A DNA stretch of 64,000 nucleotides, taken from the NCBI RefSeq assembly GCF_947179515.1, contig NC_067481.1:23950457-24014456 (forward strand), given 5' to 3'. Made by a program: the position numbers and the translations under genes. The notes beneath the pieces are model-generated. The model ran no database searches. It saw only the letters and a program-made list of their open reading frames with translations, and had not been told where the DNA came from. Positions 1 to 11,260 of the stretch are shown piece by piece (within the stretch, counting starts at the first letter, position 1; every line of letters starts with the position of its first letter). This stretch comes from Apodemus sylvaticus (Eukaryota > Chordata > Mammalia > Rodentia > Muridae).

Positions 1-454
1 GGGACTGAAGGAGGAGCAGTGTGAAGCCAAGTGTCCCAGAGAGGAGGCAAGCCCAGGCTCACCTCTGAAAGGTTGCTTCCTTGCTCCAAGCAAGGGCTTT
101 CTTGTTGCTTTTTAGGCTGAATTCTAAATCAGCCAGCAAGGCCCAAGCAGATGTGGCATCCATCGGCTCCTCTCTCTGGCCATGGTGTGAGCCTTTTTTC
201 CCTCTTAGCTTCCTGCATTCCTGCTCTGCTACAGCAGGCTCTCCCTTCCTCTCTGGCTCTAGGCCTCTTGTCCTCCCCCCTCTCCTTGCTTTCAAATCCC
301 TCCTGCCAGGTTCCCACAGAGACTGCAGAACTCAGAGCACACTTCCTTGCAGACAAAGCCAGGGCCTTACAGGACAATGACCCATTCCTTGGGGATGTCT
401 GATGCCAAACAAGGGATGGTTTTTCCCTCCGTTGTTTTTTTAAATATATATGAA
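1..454. other. Intergenic, unrecognised
   Basis: No rodent repeat or gene seen. Overlapping short open frames on both strands have no recognisable motif. Confidence 0.5.
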
Positions 455-590
455 TGAATGACAGGGTCTCACTTTGTAGCTCCAGGGCAGGTTGTAACCC
501 AAGCTAGACTCTTAAATTCACTATCGTCCATCTACCTCAGCATCCCACGTGTCCAAGTGCAGGGACCACAAGTGGGAGCCATTACCCCAC
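455..590 (-). mobile_element. Old B1-like SINE, minus
   Basis: Diverged B1 right half: GACAGGGTCTCACTTTGTAG and then a CATCCCACGTGTC-type stretch. Confidence 0.4.
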
Positions 591-619
591 TACTACTAGT
601 AATAACATCTCTTTTATTT

Positions 620-738
620 GTTTGTTTATTATTTTTATTTTACGTGTACTTTGCCTGCATGTACCTCGGTATGCCACATTCACATCTAGTGCCCAAGGAG
701 GGAACCCAGGTCCTTTGACCATTTGACCAACAAGTACA

Positions 739-740
<2 letters not shown>
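620..740 (-). mobile_element. B3 SINE, minus, 3' part of a split copy
   Basis: TACGTGTACTTTGCCTGCATG and the following GTGCCCAAGGAGG are B3 features; the 5' end of the same copy lies at about 936-975 beyond an inserted B1. Confidence 0.6.

Positions 741-780
<40 letters not shown>
741..780. repeat. (CT)20 microsatellite
   Basis: Pure CT run between the two halves of a SINE composite. Confidence 0.95.
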
Positions 781-781
<1 letters not shown>

Positions 782-783
<2 letters not shown>

Positions 784-935
784 TTTTTTTCAAGACAGGG
801 TTTCTCTGTGTAGCCCTGGCTGTCCTGGGACTCACTCTGTAGACCAGGCTGGCCTCGAACTCAGAAATCCAAAATTCGCCTGCCTCTGCCTCCCAAGTGT
901 TGGGATTAAAAGCGTGCACCACCACTGCTGTCCAG
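782..935 (-). mobile_element. B1 SINE, minus
   Basis: Full B1 signature from GACAGGGTTTCTCTGTGTAG to CACCACTGCTGTCC. It sits within a B3. Confidence 0.9.
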
Positions 936-1016
936 CAAAAAGTGCTCTTAACCACTGAGTTAACTCTCCAGCCCCGTGGAGTAGCATCTTTAACTAGACA
1001 TCAGACAATTCTTATT

Positions 1017-1181
1017 TTTTTTTTCTTTCTGGATTTGGTTTTTCAAGACAGGGTTTCTCTACATTGCCCTGGCTGTCCTGGAACTCACTCTGTAGACCAG
1101 GCTGGCCTCGAACTCAGAAATCTGCCTGCCTCTGCCTCCCAGAGTGTTGGGATTACAGGTGTGTGCCACCACCGCCGGCTC
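1017..1181 (-). mobile_element. B1 SINE, minus
   Basis: Full-length B1, with T-rich tail on the left and CACCACCGCCGGC at the right. Confidence 0.9.
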
Positions 1182-1363
1182 AGTTAATTATTCTTAAAGG
1201 AAGGCAACACTGGGAGGCACTCCTCTCACGGACTCGCCACACATCTGAACACCATGAGTTAGTTCTAGCCTTTGGACAAAGCAAGTCCACCTTTGCAAGG
1301 CCAGTGGAGGGGAGAGAGGCAGAGAGGGCAAGCTAGGGGTAGTCAGACTAGAACTGTTCGTGC

Positions 1364-1553
1364 AAAGCCAGGTGGTGGTGGTGGTGGTGGTGGTGGTCGT
1401 CAATGCCTTTAATCCCAGCATTTGGGAGGCAGAGGCAGGCAGATTTCTGAGTTCAAGGTCCTGGTCTACAGAGTTCCAGGACAGCCAGGGCTACACAGAG
1501 AAACCCTGTTTCAACAAAACAAAACAAACACCAAACAAACAAACAAACAAAAA
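1364..1553 (+). mobile_element. B1 SINE, plus, with expanded GGT run
   Basis: The B1 head GCCAGGTGGTGG has grown into about nine GGT units (1371-1398); the body then follows consensus to an A-rich CAAA tail. Confidence 0.9.
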
Positions 1554-1559
1554 AGTTTT

Positions 1560-1760
1560 TGAGAGATAGCTGGCTCAGTGGATAAGTGCACTGACTGCTC
1601 TTCCAGAGGTCCTGAGTTCAAATCCCAGCAACCACATGGTGGCTCACAACCACATAATGACCACATAATGAGATCTGATGCCCTCTTCTGGGCTATCTAA
1701 AGACAGCTATAGTGTACTTACATATAATAAATAAATACATAAATAAATAAATAAATCTTT
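1560..1760 (+). mobile_element. B2 SINE, plus
   Basis: tRNA-like head, CCAGAGGTCCTGAGTTCAAA, and a tail of AATAAATA units. Confidence 0.9.
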
Positions 1761-2602
1761 AAAAAACAAAACAAAACAAAGTGCTGTACAGAGGTGAGGA
1801 GCAGGGAATAAATTGGACTGGTTCCGGGGGAGGCAGGCGCCAGCACAGACAGGGTGCGAGGGGAGAGTGCAGGAGCCAGGACTCTCCCTAAGCCTCTGCC
1901 ATCAGGAAATAATGAGCACAAAACAAAGAAGGTTCCCAGGGCTCCTTCTTGGTAAAATATGAGTTGCCCCACAGCCAAAGGATTAGAGGTGCCAGATTTA
2001 GCAAATAAAAATCCAGAAGCCCCGTGAAATTTGCATCTCAAATGAGCAACAAAGGCTTTTTTTAGTCGAGGGTATCCCAAACAGGATACAGGTGTCCCGG
2101 GTGTTAGCCAAGCAACGTAGCCAAGGTTATGTGGAGGCTAGAGCCCCCAGGCTTTGGTCTATGATCCTTTGGTCCAAAGGCTTCCTAGAGAGAACAGATT
2201 TCTAGGGTTGCTACTCCAGGCAGTCCATGCAGCCCAGAAAATACCGAAGCAGGCATCATCATTACAGTTCAACAACTGGAAGCAACCAAAGATGCCGTAA
2301 AGAGTGGATTCTTTACCCATGGCAAAGGGCCACGACCAAATGACTGAAAACAACAGAAAACCATTGTGTTGCCATTCTGACAATGGCAAGTCCAGAATGC
2401 AAGGTGTGCTGGCAAACTGATCACATCTGTTAAACCCTACTCCAAATACGGTCACATTCATCCACACCAGGGACTGGTACTTTAATGTACGATTTATTGC
2501 AGAGCAGGGCAAGATACAAAGAGGAAAACATAGGTAAACTTGTCCGTTTTTTGTGCATGGGGTGTTGGCTGTGTTTTGGTTTTGTTGTTTGTTTTTTCGT
2601 TT
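1761..2602. other. Intergenic, unrecognised
   Basis: Single-copy-looking DNA between SINEs, with a GTTTT-rich lead-in to the next B1 at its right end. Confidence 0.45.
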
Positions 2603-2742
2603 TGTTTTGATGTTTGTGTGTTTGAGACAGGGCTTCGCTAGAGGTTGTCCTGAAATTCACTTTGTAGACCAGGCTGGCCTCAAACTCTGCCTCTGAGAGA
2701 CCTGCCTGCCTCTGCCTCCCAAGTGCTGTGACTACTACTGTC
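2603..2742 (-). mobile_element. B1 SINE, minus
   Basis: Diverged but clear: GAGACAGGGCTTCGC and then CCTCCCAAGTGCTGTG. Confidence 0.75.
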
Positions 2743-2765
2743 CTCTTATAATATTAAATTATATA

Positions 2766-2965
2766 AAGGCTTAAGAGATGGTTTAGCTGTTGAGAGAGCT
2801 TTCTGTTCTCTCAGAGGACCTCAGTTCAGTTCCCAGCACCCATGGCACACAGTTCAGTGACGTAACTCCAGTTCCAGGAGTTCCAGCTCCCTCTTCTGGG
2901 CTCTTCAGGTACTGCATCTACTTAACTTATACACACCAATGTGTACAAAATAATAAAAACAAAAT
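2766..2965 (+). mobile_element. B3 SINE, plus
   Basis: Diverged tRNA-like head then AGTTCCCAGCACCCATGGCA and CCCTCTTCTGGGCTC. Confidence 0.7.
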
Positions 2966-3639
2966 TTAATATTGAAATAGACATATATGAACTTTGTGCA
3001 GGACTTCTGTGTAATCATTAATTCAGTTACCAAATACTTATTTGACATACACCAGGGATACATCATAGGTAAGGTAGAACCCTGTCCCTGTCCTCCAGGG
3101 CCCATTATTGATATTTTCAAAGGGAGCAAGGAAGAGAAAGGGGGGGGGGGGAAATCACTCTTTCTTTCTCTATTGCTTAACCTTTGCAACAAACATGTTC
3201 TTGACTTGTAACTTCTTTAAAAATGCTTAGCCCTTTTTTCTTTCTTTCTTTCTCCTTTTTCTTTCTTTTTTTCTTTCTTTCTTTTTCAGAAACCTGGCCC
3301 TTTGAAAGCCTCTCTCTTGTTTCCCAAGCACAGTGGCTGGAACACAGCTGTAGAATCAGTTGCACATCTCCACGTGTGGCTGCTGGACCAGCCTGTAAGG
3401 TTTTCCATGAGTATTGATGAGTGATAACCAATAGGAATGTGTATCCGATCCAAAGGTTCTTGTTTTACAATTATAGTGATTAAGGGAATAAGACGCAGGC
3501 AATTGTTGCTGTGTGGTCTGCTGCTTCCAGGAGACTCCACCCTCCCAGCCGTGCCTGGCTGTGTTGGCTTTCCCTTGTTAGTTTAATTGCCTACTTGCCT
3601 GGTTTTGTTTTGTTGTTTTGTGGGGTTTGATTGTTCATT

Positions 3640-3775
3640 TTTCCAGACAAGCTCCTGCTAAAAGCCCTGGTTGGACTGATGCAATATATCCCAAGGTACT
3701 CTCAAATTTATAGCATCCCTCCTGCCTCAGCTTTCAGAGTGCTGGGATTACGAGTAGGCACCATCACTTGTAGGT
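3640..3775 (-). mobile_element. Old B1-like fragment, minus
   Basis: Only the right end is clear (CCTCAGCTTTCAGAGTGCTG, then GGATTACGAGTAGGCACCA). Confidence 0.35.
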
Positions 3776-4037
3776 ATCTGGTTGGTTTTATATAACCTTG
3801 GATGATCAGCCTCCTCTGTTAATACAGGCACTCAAAAAAAAAAAAAAGTGTTGAATGAATACAAGACTCTCCAAGCTCAGCATGGCAACGGTTTCCACTC
3901 ATGCAGTCTAATGCCCTAGTTTGATAGCCAGTAAAATTAAAGCCCGGAAACATCAGGCCACAGAGAATGTTAGTGGCCATAATATAAGATGATTTCATAG
4001 CTCCCAGCACAGGCACTTACCTTAAAAATAATTAAAA

Positions 4038-4235
4038 TGGGCTGGAGAGATGGCTCAGCAGTTAAGAGCACTGACTACTCTTCTAGAGGTCCTGAGTTCA
4101 ATTCCCAGCAACTGTGTGGCGGCTCACAACCATGTGTAATGGGATCTGATGCCCTCTTCTGGCCTGCAGGTGTGCATGCAAATAGAGCACTCATATACAA
4201 AGAAAGAAGGAAAAGAAAAGAAAAAAAGGAAGGAA
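4038..4235 (+). mobile_element. B2 SINE, plus
   Basis: GGGCTGGAGAGATGGCTCAG head and a GAAA-rich tail. It is the first of three SINEs in the same orientation. Confidence 0.92.
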
Positions 4236-4249
4236 GCTTTTTTAAAAAT

Positions 4250-4432
4250 GGGGCTGGAGAGCCGGCTCAGCGGTTAAGTGCACTGATTGTTCTTCCAAAG
4301 GTCCTGAGTTCAATTCCCAGCAACCACATGGTGGCTCAGAACCATTTGTAATGGAATCCGATGCCCTCTTCTAGTGTGTGTCTGAAGACAGCTACGGTGT
4401 ACTTACATACATAAAATAAATCATCTTCTTTA
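4250..4432 (+). mobile_element. B2 SINE, plus
   Basis: Second copy of the head-to-tail array, near consensus. Confidence 0.92.
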
Positions 4433-4467
4433 CAAAATAATGGTTTAAATTATAAATTAAATATACC

Positions 4468-4697
4468 AAGAGCTAGAGAGATGGCTTAGAAGTTTAGAGC
4501 ACCAGTTCTTTTTGTAGATGACCCAGGTTCTAGTCCCAGTGCCCACATGACTCAAAACCATCCATAACTCTAGTTCCTGGGGACCTGGCGCTCACTTTTG
4601 GCCTCTGAGGCCATCAGGCACTCATATGATGCACAGACATACACATGGGCAAAACATTATTTACACATAAAATCAAATAAATAAATACTTTTTAAAG
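4468..4697 (+). mobile_element. B3 SINE, plus
   Basis: Third copy of the array, B3-type middle (AACTCTAGTTCCTGGGGACC). Confidence 0.8.
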
Positions 4698-5259
4698 ACT
4701 AACTATATTGAATGGTAAGATCAAAAGATATGCCAACAATGGAGTCTAAAGAACTAGAGTCTAAAATCATCAAACATGGTTAACCAGTGTTTACTTTCAG
4801 TCTAGAGACTTCCCACTTTGGCTAAGTACTCAACAGAAGTTGGGGATTGTGGGTACTGGTTGCTTACCCCCCCCCCCCACTTCTTCAGGTTTTGACCCAA
4901 TAGAGAAGAAATACAAGAAGTACACGGGATTAAACTATTAGTTTTCTTTGGGAGCCAGATGGCCCGGAGAATAAGACCAAATGGACTTCTCATTCCCACA
5001 CCTCTGCTTCGAAATAAGCCACCCACTCAGTAACTGGACTATTCAAGTTCTCCCCAGCAGGAGATGATGCTGGAAGGAGGCAGGAGCATGCGTGAACAGC
5101 ATGTTACTCTAGACAGTCAGTCTCAGCACCAGGAACAGACTGAGCAGTGTGAGCTCAGAGTTCCAGTTCCCTTTCCCAACATCTCACACTCAGGGGGTCC
5201 CACCTGCTTTCACAGAGGGGAATCCTTGACATCAAGATGGCATCAAGATGGTCCTCTGA

Positions 5260-5442
5260 GGGGCTGGAGAGATGACTCAGTGGTTAAGAGCACCAGCTGC
5301 TCCTCCAGAGGACCTAGGTTCAATTCCCGACAACCAAACAGTAGCTCACAACTGTCTATGTCTCCAGTTCTAGGGGATCTGGCACCTGTAAACATACACG
5401 CAATCAAAACACCAATGCACATAAAATAAAAATAAAGTTTCT
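5260..5442 (+). mobile_element. B3 SINE, plus
   Basis: GGGGCTGGAGAGATGACTCAG head and TCTCCAGTTCTAGGGGATCT middle. Confidence 0.88.
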
Positions 5443-6086
5443 GCCCCCAAACCCCCAAGAGGATGTAGAATCCTGACTTATGGGCACACGGGGAAACGGG
5501 AGGGGAGAAAGTTGTCTCTCTTTGTACCAGTCTTCAATGCTCTCGGTACTTTTCACAGAATCTAAAAAACACCGGTGTTCCAGGAAGCAGCTCACAAGTT
5601 TAAGAGTATTTCGATTGAAAGTGAATCTGCTGCAAAGGACAGAAACCATAACTTAAACTACAAAGGGGAATGTTTTTCTTGTCTGACAGGAAATCTAGGG
5701 GTAGGTGGTTCTGGGCAGTGTGGAGCTCTGAGGTGTCTCCAGGACCTGGGCTCCTTCTGTCTGGCCACACCCTAGAGAGTGTCTTTGTCTGATTGCTCCT
5801 ACCCCTCAGAGCTCCACAGGCAGGCAGACACAGGGACTTCAAGCTTTAACAATACCCTTTCTAGAAACCTCCTGTGGTAGGTGTGTTTTTATCTCATTAG
5901 CTACAGGCACCTCTTGCCCTGCCGGTCCAAAATGCAAACTTTGGAACTTATTTGAAATTGTCAAAGTAGATTCTTTAAAATAATGAAAGAGAATATTGAA
6001 CCAAGAATGACCCCGATACCAAGGTCATGGAATAATAATAAAAGAAGCCACTGAAAAATGATTGTCAAAAAACTGCTTTCTTTGTC

Positions 6087-6241
6087 TTATTTATTTATTT
6101 ATTTAGAGACAGAGTTTCTCTTTTGTAGGACTGGCGGTCCTGGAATTCATTCTGTAGACCAGACTGGCTTTGAACTCAGAGATCCATCTGCCTCTGCCTC
6201 CCGGGTGCTAAAACTAAAGGGGTGGACAACAACCTCCTGGC
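6087..6241 (-). mobile_element. B1 SINE, minus
   Basis: TATT-rich tail, then a GAGACAGAGTTTCTC body. Confidence 0.85.
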
Positions 6242-6559
6242 TAAAAATTGCTTTCTTAAAAAAGATCTAAAGGACATTGTTTCTTTATTCTCTGACCACC
6301 ACCACCCACCTTCAAGAGATTATCTCTAGACAATCACATTCAAAGCATTAAAAAACAAAACAAAACTGATAACAGAATGAATAGAGAGACCTGCTACATA
6401 AGCCATAAACAAAGAGAAAAGGCAACCAATTAGCTAATTATAATCACAAACTAAAGTAATTTATAAACTGAGAAATTTTAATGTTTCTCTTTTTTTTTCT
6501 CCATTCTGCAACAAATGTTGAAGTAACTTCCTAAGAGTGTGTTGGAAGCAAATATTCTT

Positions 6560-6740
6560 TTTTTAAATTAATTTATTTATTATATGGAAGTACACTGTAT
6601 CCGTCTTCAGACACCCCAGAAGAAGGCATCAGATCTTATTATGGATGGTTGTGAGCCACCATGTGGTTGCTAGGATTTGAACTCAAGACCTTTGGAAGAG
6701 CAGTCAGTGCTCTTAACCGCTGAGCCATCTCTCCAGTTCC
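6560..6740 (-). mobile_element. B2 SINE, minus
   Basis: AAGTACACTGTATCCGTCTT through TGAGCCATCTCTCCAG. Confidence 0.9.
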
Positions 6741-6837
6741 CATGAAGCAAATATTCTTAATCCTTGGGGGCTTTGTGGTTGTTGGGTTTTGATTTTTGTT
6801 TGTTGTTTGGTTGGCTGGTTGTTTGGTTGGCTTGTTA

Positions 6838-6965
6838 GTTTTCTAAGACAGGGTTTCTCTTTGTAGCTCTGGCTGTCCTGAAACTGGTTCTGTAGACCAG
6901 ACTGGCTTTGAACTCACAGATATCTACCCACCTCTGCTTCCTGAGTGCTGGCATTAAACACCAGC
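6838..6965 (-). mobile_element. B1 SINE, minus
   Basis: Preceded by a GGTTG/GTTT-rich tail; the body is clear. Confidence 0.85.
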
Positions 6966-7147
6966 ATTCTACTTGGGAGTTTTAAATCTCTTTTGCTCCA
7001 GTCCAAATAGACAGTTTAGCTGGGTATTGAAATTTAAATTGAAAGTTTTCTTCCTTCAGAACTTCAGCTCCATTGTTCTATTGCCATTTGGCATCTAGAA
7101 TTTCTAGTGAGAAGACCAGTGTTTTTTCTGATTTATGGTCTCCCATT

Positions 7148-7326
7148 TAATATTTATTTTATTTGTAATCATGTATATGCATATGTGTCTGCGTTTGGGT
7201 GCCCAAGGAGACCAAAAGTGTCAGATCCCTTTTGTTAGTCTTTTCATGTGGGTGCTGGAAATCAAACTTAGGTCCTCTGGAAGAAGAAGAATTCTTAACA
7301 ACTGAGCCATCCATCCTTCTAGCCCC
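7148..7326 (-). mobile_element. B3 SINE, minus
   Basis: GTGCCCAAGGAGACCAAAAG then CTGGAAATCAAACTTAGGTC. Confidence 0.8.
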
Positions 7327-7574
7327 TGGTTTGTATACTTTTACAGGTGATTTTTCTTTTCTTTCTCTGGAATTATAGAATCTTCTTATTTTCTCAGGCA
7401 TTCCACAGTTTCTAAATCCTGTGTGGTTTTTTATGCCTTGTTAGTGTAAAAACTGTAAATCTTTTGAGCCTGTGAAGTTTCCAATATTCTAATTTGAAAA
7501 CAAATTCTTTCCCTGCTTTCTCTCTTCTCACTGAAATACTTACTAATCAAAAACAGATAAATAAACAGTAAATA

Positions 7575-7753
7575 AAGATGGACACAGAGGTCAATTGGTA
7601 GAGTTAGCATTCATGAAGCCATGGGTCCAATCCCCTCCCCAATACCTCATGCACTGGGTGTTGTGTTACCATGAAGTAATGAATCCGGAGTTCAAGGTCA
7701 TGCTTAGCTATGCTGCAAGTTTGTAGCCAGCCTGGGCTACGTGAGTTTGTCTC
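7575..7753 (+). mobile_element. B4-type SINE (ID plus B1 fusion), plus
   Basis: An ID-like head (GGTCAATTGGTAGAGTTAGC) is followed by a B1-like end (GTAGCCAGCCTGGGCTACG). The purine run that follows probably grew from its tail. Confidence 0.55.
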
Positions 7754-7969
7754 AAAGGAGAAAGGAAGAGTAAGAGGAGGAGGAAAAAAGAGGAAGAGGA
7801 GAAAGGGGAAGGGGAAGAGGAAGAGGAGGAGGAAGAGGAGAAAGAGGAAGAGGAGGAGGAAGAGAAGGAAAAATAGAATGAAGAGGAGACAGAGGAGGAG
7901 AAAGAGGGGGAAATAGAGAAGGAAAAGAAAGAGGAGGAAGAGAAAAGAGAGGAGGAAGGAGAAAAGAAA
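7754..7969. repeat. Long purine-rich (GA) tract
   Basis: About 216 bases almost wholly A and G on this strand, with GAGGAG and GGAAGA units and only a few T interruptions. Confidence 0.95.
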
Positions 7970-8048
7970 TTATATTTACTGGTCAAATGTGAACGTCCTT
8001 CATCAACTGCTTTTTAACATCTCTATCTTTTTTCTAATAATAATTCTT

Positions 8049-8202
8049 GTTTGTTTTTGTTTTTTGGAGACAGGGTTTCTCTGTGTAGTCCTGGCTGTCC
8101 TGGAACTCACTCTGTAGACTAGGCTGGCCTCGAACTCAGAAATCCGCCTGCCTCTGCCTCCCAAGTGCTGGGATCAAAGGCGTGCGCCACCACCTCCCAG
8201 CC
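8049..8202 (-). mobile_element. B1 SINE, minus
   Basis: Near-consensus full B1. Confidence 0.92.
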
Positions 8203-8263
8203 TAATAAAAATTCTTATTCTTTCTGTTCTTGCTTTATTTTCTATTTCAACATTCCCACTGAA

Positions 8264-8352
8264 TGTGTGTGTGTGTTTGTGTGTGTGTATGTGTGTGTGT
8301 ATATGTGTGTTTGTGTGTGTGTATGTGTGTGTTTGTGTGTGTGTGTGTGTGG
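8264..8352. repeat. (TG)n with TTTG/TATG interruptions
   Basis: About 90 bases of TG-rich microsatellite. Confidence 0.95.
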
Positions 8353-8835
8353 TGTATTTATTCCCTTTTCACCCCATGGCTCATGTTTAATGGACACAAG
8401 ATCTTGTTGAACTCTTTCTTTTAAAGTTCCCTCCCACCTAGGAACTGTTTCTGTTTCTTTAGAGGTCTTATTTTCTGTTTATTTATCTTAGTCCTTCTAG
8501 TTCATATTTCAGGCTTCCTCAAATAGCTCCAGGCTTACGGCTGTCCATTCACAGTAACAAAGTTTCCTGGAAGCCCTGCGCACTTGGATAAGAGGGTGTG
8601 AATGGAAGGTGTTGTTTCCCGCGGCCTGTTCTCTCTGCCTGGAGACTTCCAAAAGCCAGCCACAATGGGCTTTGTTCAGGGAACCACCTTAAATCTTCCC
8701 CCAGACAACTTAATTTTTTTTTCCTAAGAAGATCCTCTAATGTGGGAGAAGGAAGAAAATGGGGAGCAGAGCAAACACTTGGCCGGCTGAGCAGTCCTTA
8801 TGAAATGGTCAGAGAGGTTTGATGGGTCACGGGAT

Positions 8836-9022
8836 CAACCGTTCTCCTCGACCTGTGGGTCATGATCCCCACAGGAGTAGCAGATCAGATGTTTCCACTA
8901 CAGCTCATAACAGTAGTAGAATCACAGTTATGGAGTAGCAATGAAATCATTTTATGGTTGGGGGTCACCACGACATGAACTGTATGTCAGGCTCACAGTA
9001 GTAGGAAAGTTGGGAGCCACTG
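8836..9022 (+). mobile_element. URR1-type hAT DNA element, copy 1
   Basis: Worn terminal repeat (TTCTCCTCGACCTGTGGGTC), then ATTTTATGGTTGGGGGTCAC, ending GGGAGCCACTG. Confidence 0.75.
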
Positions 9023-9459
9023 CATTGTAGACTTCCAGGAGGACCTGCTCTCTCTGCTGCACCAGGCCCATCAAAGTCTTAAGTTTCCCCGGCTCCTCCA
9101 GTGGTTAAGCCACAAGCTCTGCCGTTGGCATGCCAGGCCACAGCCTCCACTGCTCTCCTCACTCAGCTGCCATGCTCTCTACCAAGCCTCTTCTCAAGTT
9201 TCTTTCATCTTTACTGTTTACTGTTAAGGCATTTCTGAAAGAAGAAGAAAAAGAGGAAATTTAGGTTGGAAGTCCAACTGCCTTGTAATGGAGACCTCTG
9301 GGCGTGGAGGGTGCTCACTTGCATATTTATTGATTTTGCATAGAGTAAGTGTGTGTGTGTGTGTGTGTACAAATATATGCCTATGTACAAGTGGGTGTGA
9401 AGGCCGATGATTGATTTCTGATATTTCTTCCATCTTATGTTTGGGGATATTTTTCTGGC

Positions 9460-9688
9460 TTATTTATTGTTTTTTGTGTATTTTTTTGGTGTATGTTTTT
9501 GAGTATGTTTTTGAGTATGTTTTTGCCTGTATGCCTGGTGCCCACTGAGGTCAGAAGAGGGCATCAGATCCCCTGGAACTAGAGATAACAGTCCATGGTG
9601 GTGAGCTGCCTTGTAGGTGCTGGGAATTGAACTGGGTCTTCTACAAGAGCAGCAAGTGCTCTTAACCAACGGAGCCAACTCTCCAGCC
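9460..9688 (-). mobile_element. B3 SINE, minus
   Basis: GCCTGGTGCCCACTGAGGTC to the CCAACTCTCCAGCCC end. The tail holds a GAGTATGTTTTT repeat. Confidence 0.85.
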
Positions 9689-9699
9689 CAAGAGCTATG

Positions 9700-9918
9700 T
9701 TTTAAGGATTTTATTATTATTTTTACGTGTGTTTTGCTTGCATGTGTATGTGTGTATCATGTGCATGGTTGGCTTCGGAGGCGGTTAGAGCAGAGTTTCA
9801 GATCTGTTGGAACTGGAGTTAGAGCTGTTTGTGAGCTTCCATGTAGGTGTTGAGAACCAGACCTAGGTCCTCTGCAAGAATAAGCAATGCTCTTAACCAT
9901 GGAGCCATCGCTCCAGCC
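9700..9918 (-). mobile_element. B3 SINE, minus
   Basis: TTTACGTGTGTTTTGCTTGC through CCATCGCTCCAGCC; tandem with the previous copy. Confidence 0.85.
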
Positions 9919-9947
9919 ACACATAGTTCTCTGGTTTGGTTTGATTT

Positions 9948-10154
9948 AGTCTGGTTTTTAGATGGGGTTTCTCCCAGAATCTAATTGATTTAGCCAGCAA
10001 GCCCCCCAAAGGATCCTCCTGTCTCTACATTCTCAGGACTGTGACTCTAGGCAATGCTATGCCCAGCTTCTTACAAGAGTACTGAGGAGCCAAACTCAGG
10101 TCTTCAATCTTGTATGGCCAACCCTTTGCCTACTGAGCCATCTCCCGAGTCCCA
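9948..10154 (-). mobile_element. B4/RSINE-type SINE, minus
   Basis: B1-like left part, and an ID-like right end (CCTACTGAGCCATCTCCCGA). Confidence 0.5.
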
Positions 10155-10696
10155 ATTACTCCAGTTTCACACAGACATGAACAGTTTGTGCACCCTTTCT
10201 TGTTGATGATATATTCGTAAAGAGTTCAAAAATAGGCACAGGCATGGAAGAGAGATACCTTTTGTTACATAACACATCTCACTGTCTGTTGATCATATTT
10301 TAAATATGAAACCAAAATCCAACCCGTCCTTAAATCACTTCTGCAGAACCCTAAAGATGTTATAGACTATAAATCGCGTAGAATATATTCAAGGGCACCA
10401 CCGGCGTAGTCAAAAAAGCACACACACAGAATCAAACAAACCTGATTCACACTGGCTCAACATCTGCATCCTCCAAGTCAGCCTCCTCATCTGTACCTAG
10501 CTGCTTGGAATGCTGGGGGATGGAATGAGAGATGCACAGGCGAGCACCTCGCACAGCGCTTGGTGACTGGTGACTGCTGGCTATGTTGCTCCTCCCCCTC
10601 TTCATACTAAGTCATCTGCTCTGTTTCCAAGCCCCTTACCATGTTGCTCTTTCTCCACCCTCCTTTCGCCACCTCATAAGCCCCCACTCAGTCACC

Positions 10697-10844
10697 CTTT
10701 TTTTTTTCCGAGACAGGGTTTCTCTGTGTGGCCCTGGCTGTCCTGGAACTCACTCCGTAGACCAGGCTGGCCTCGAACTCAGAAATCCACCTGCCTCTGC
10801 CTCCCAAACGCTGGGATTACAGGCGTGCACCACCATCACCTGGT
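10697..10844 (-). mobile_element. B1 SINE, minus
   Basis: Near-consensus; ends CACCACCATCACCTGG. Confidence 0.92.
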
Positions 10845-10875
10845 TCAGTCACCCTTTTTTAAAAAAGTTTTTCTT

Positions 10876-11056
10876 TTTAAAGATTGCTTTTTTTTTTTTA
10901 TATGCGTACACTGTAGCTGTCTTCAGACACACCAGAAGAGGGCATCAGATCCCATGACAGATGGCTATCAGCCACCATGTCGTTGCTTGGAATTGAACTC
11001 AGGACCTCTGGAAGAGCAGTCAGTGTTCTTAACCAATGAGCCATCTCTCTAACCCT
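10876..11056 (-). mobile_element. B2 SINE, minus
   Basis: Full copy, ACACTGTAGCTGTCTTCAGA to TGAGCCATCTCTCTAA. Confidence 0.92.
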
Positions 11057-11260
11057 AAAGATTTTTTTTTTAATGTATTTGGGTGTTTTGCCTGCATATA
11101 TGTCTGTGGACCACATGTGTGTTGTACCTGTAGAAGCCAGAAGATGGCACCAGGCCCCCTGGAACTGCAGTTACAGACAGTTGTGAGCTACCACGTACGT
11201 AGGTGCTGGGAATTGAACCTGGGACTCTGCAAGAGCAAGAGTATCCCCTTAACCCCTAGG
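11057..11260 (-). mobile_element. B3 SINE, minus
   Basis: Abuts the preceding B2; TTTTGCCTGCATATATGTCT and GTGCTGGGAATTGAACCTGG. Confidence 0.85.

Noticed and set aside
4038..4110. tRNA-like sequences at B2/B3 heads
   Set aside because: These are the tRNA-derived heads of SINEs, not tRNA genes; the cloverleaf is not kept.
10570..11052. 160-codon and 124-codon frames at 10.6-11.0 kb
   Set aside because: Made of B1 and B2 sequence read in the reverse sense; the recurring PGWPRTQKS-type peptide appears at many B1 copies here.
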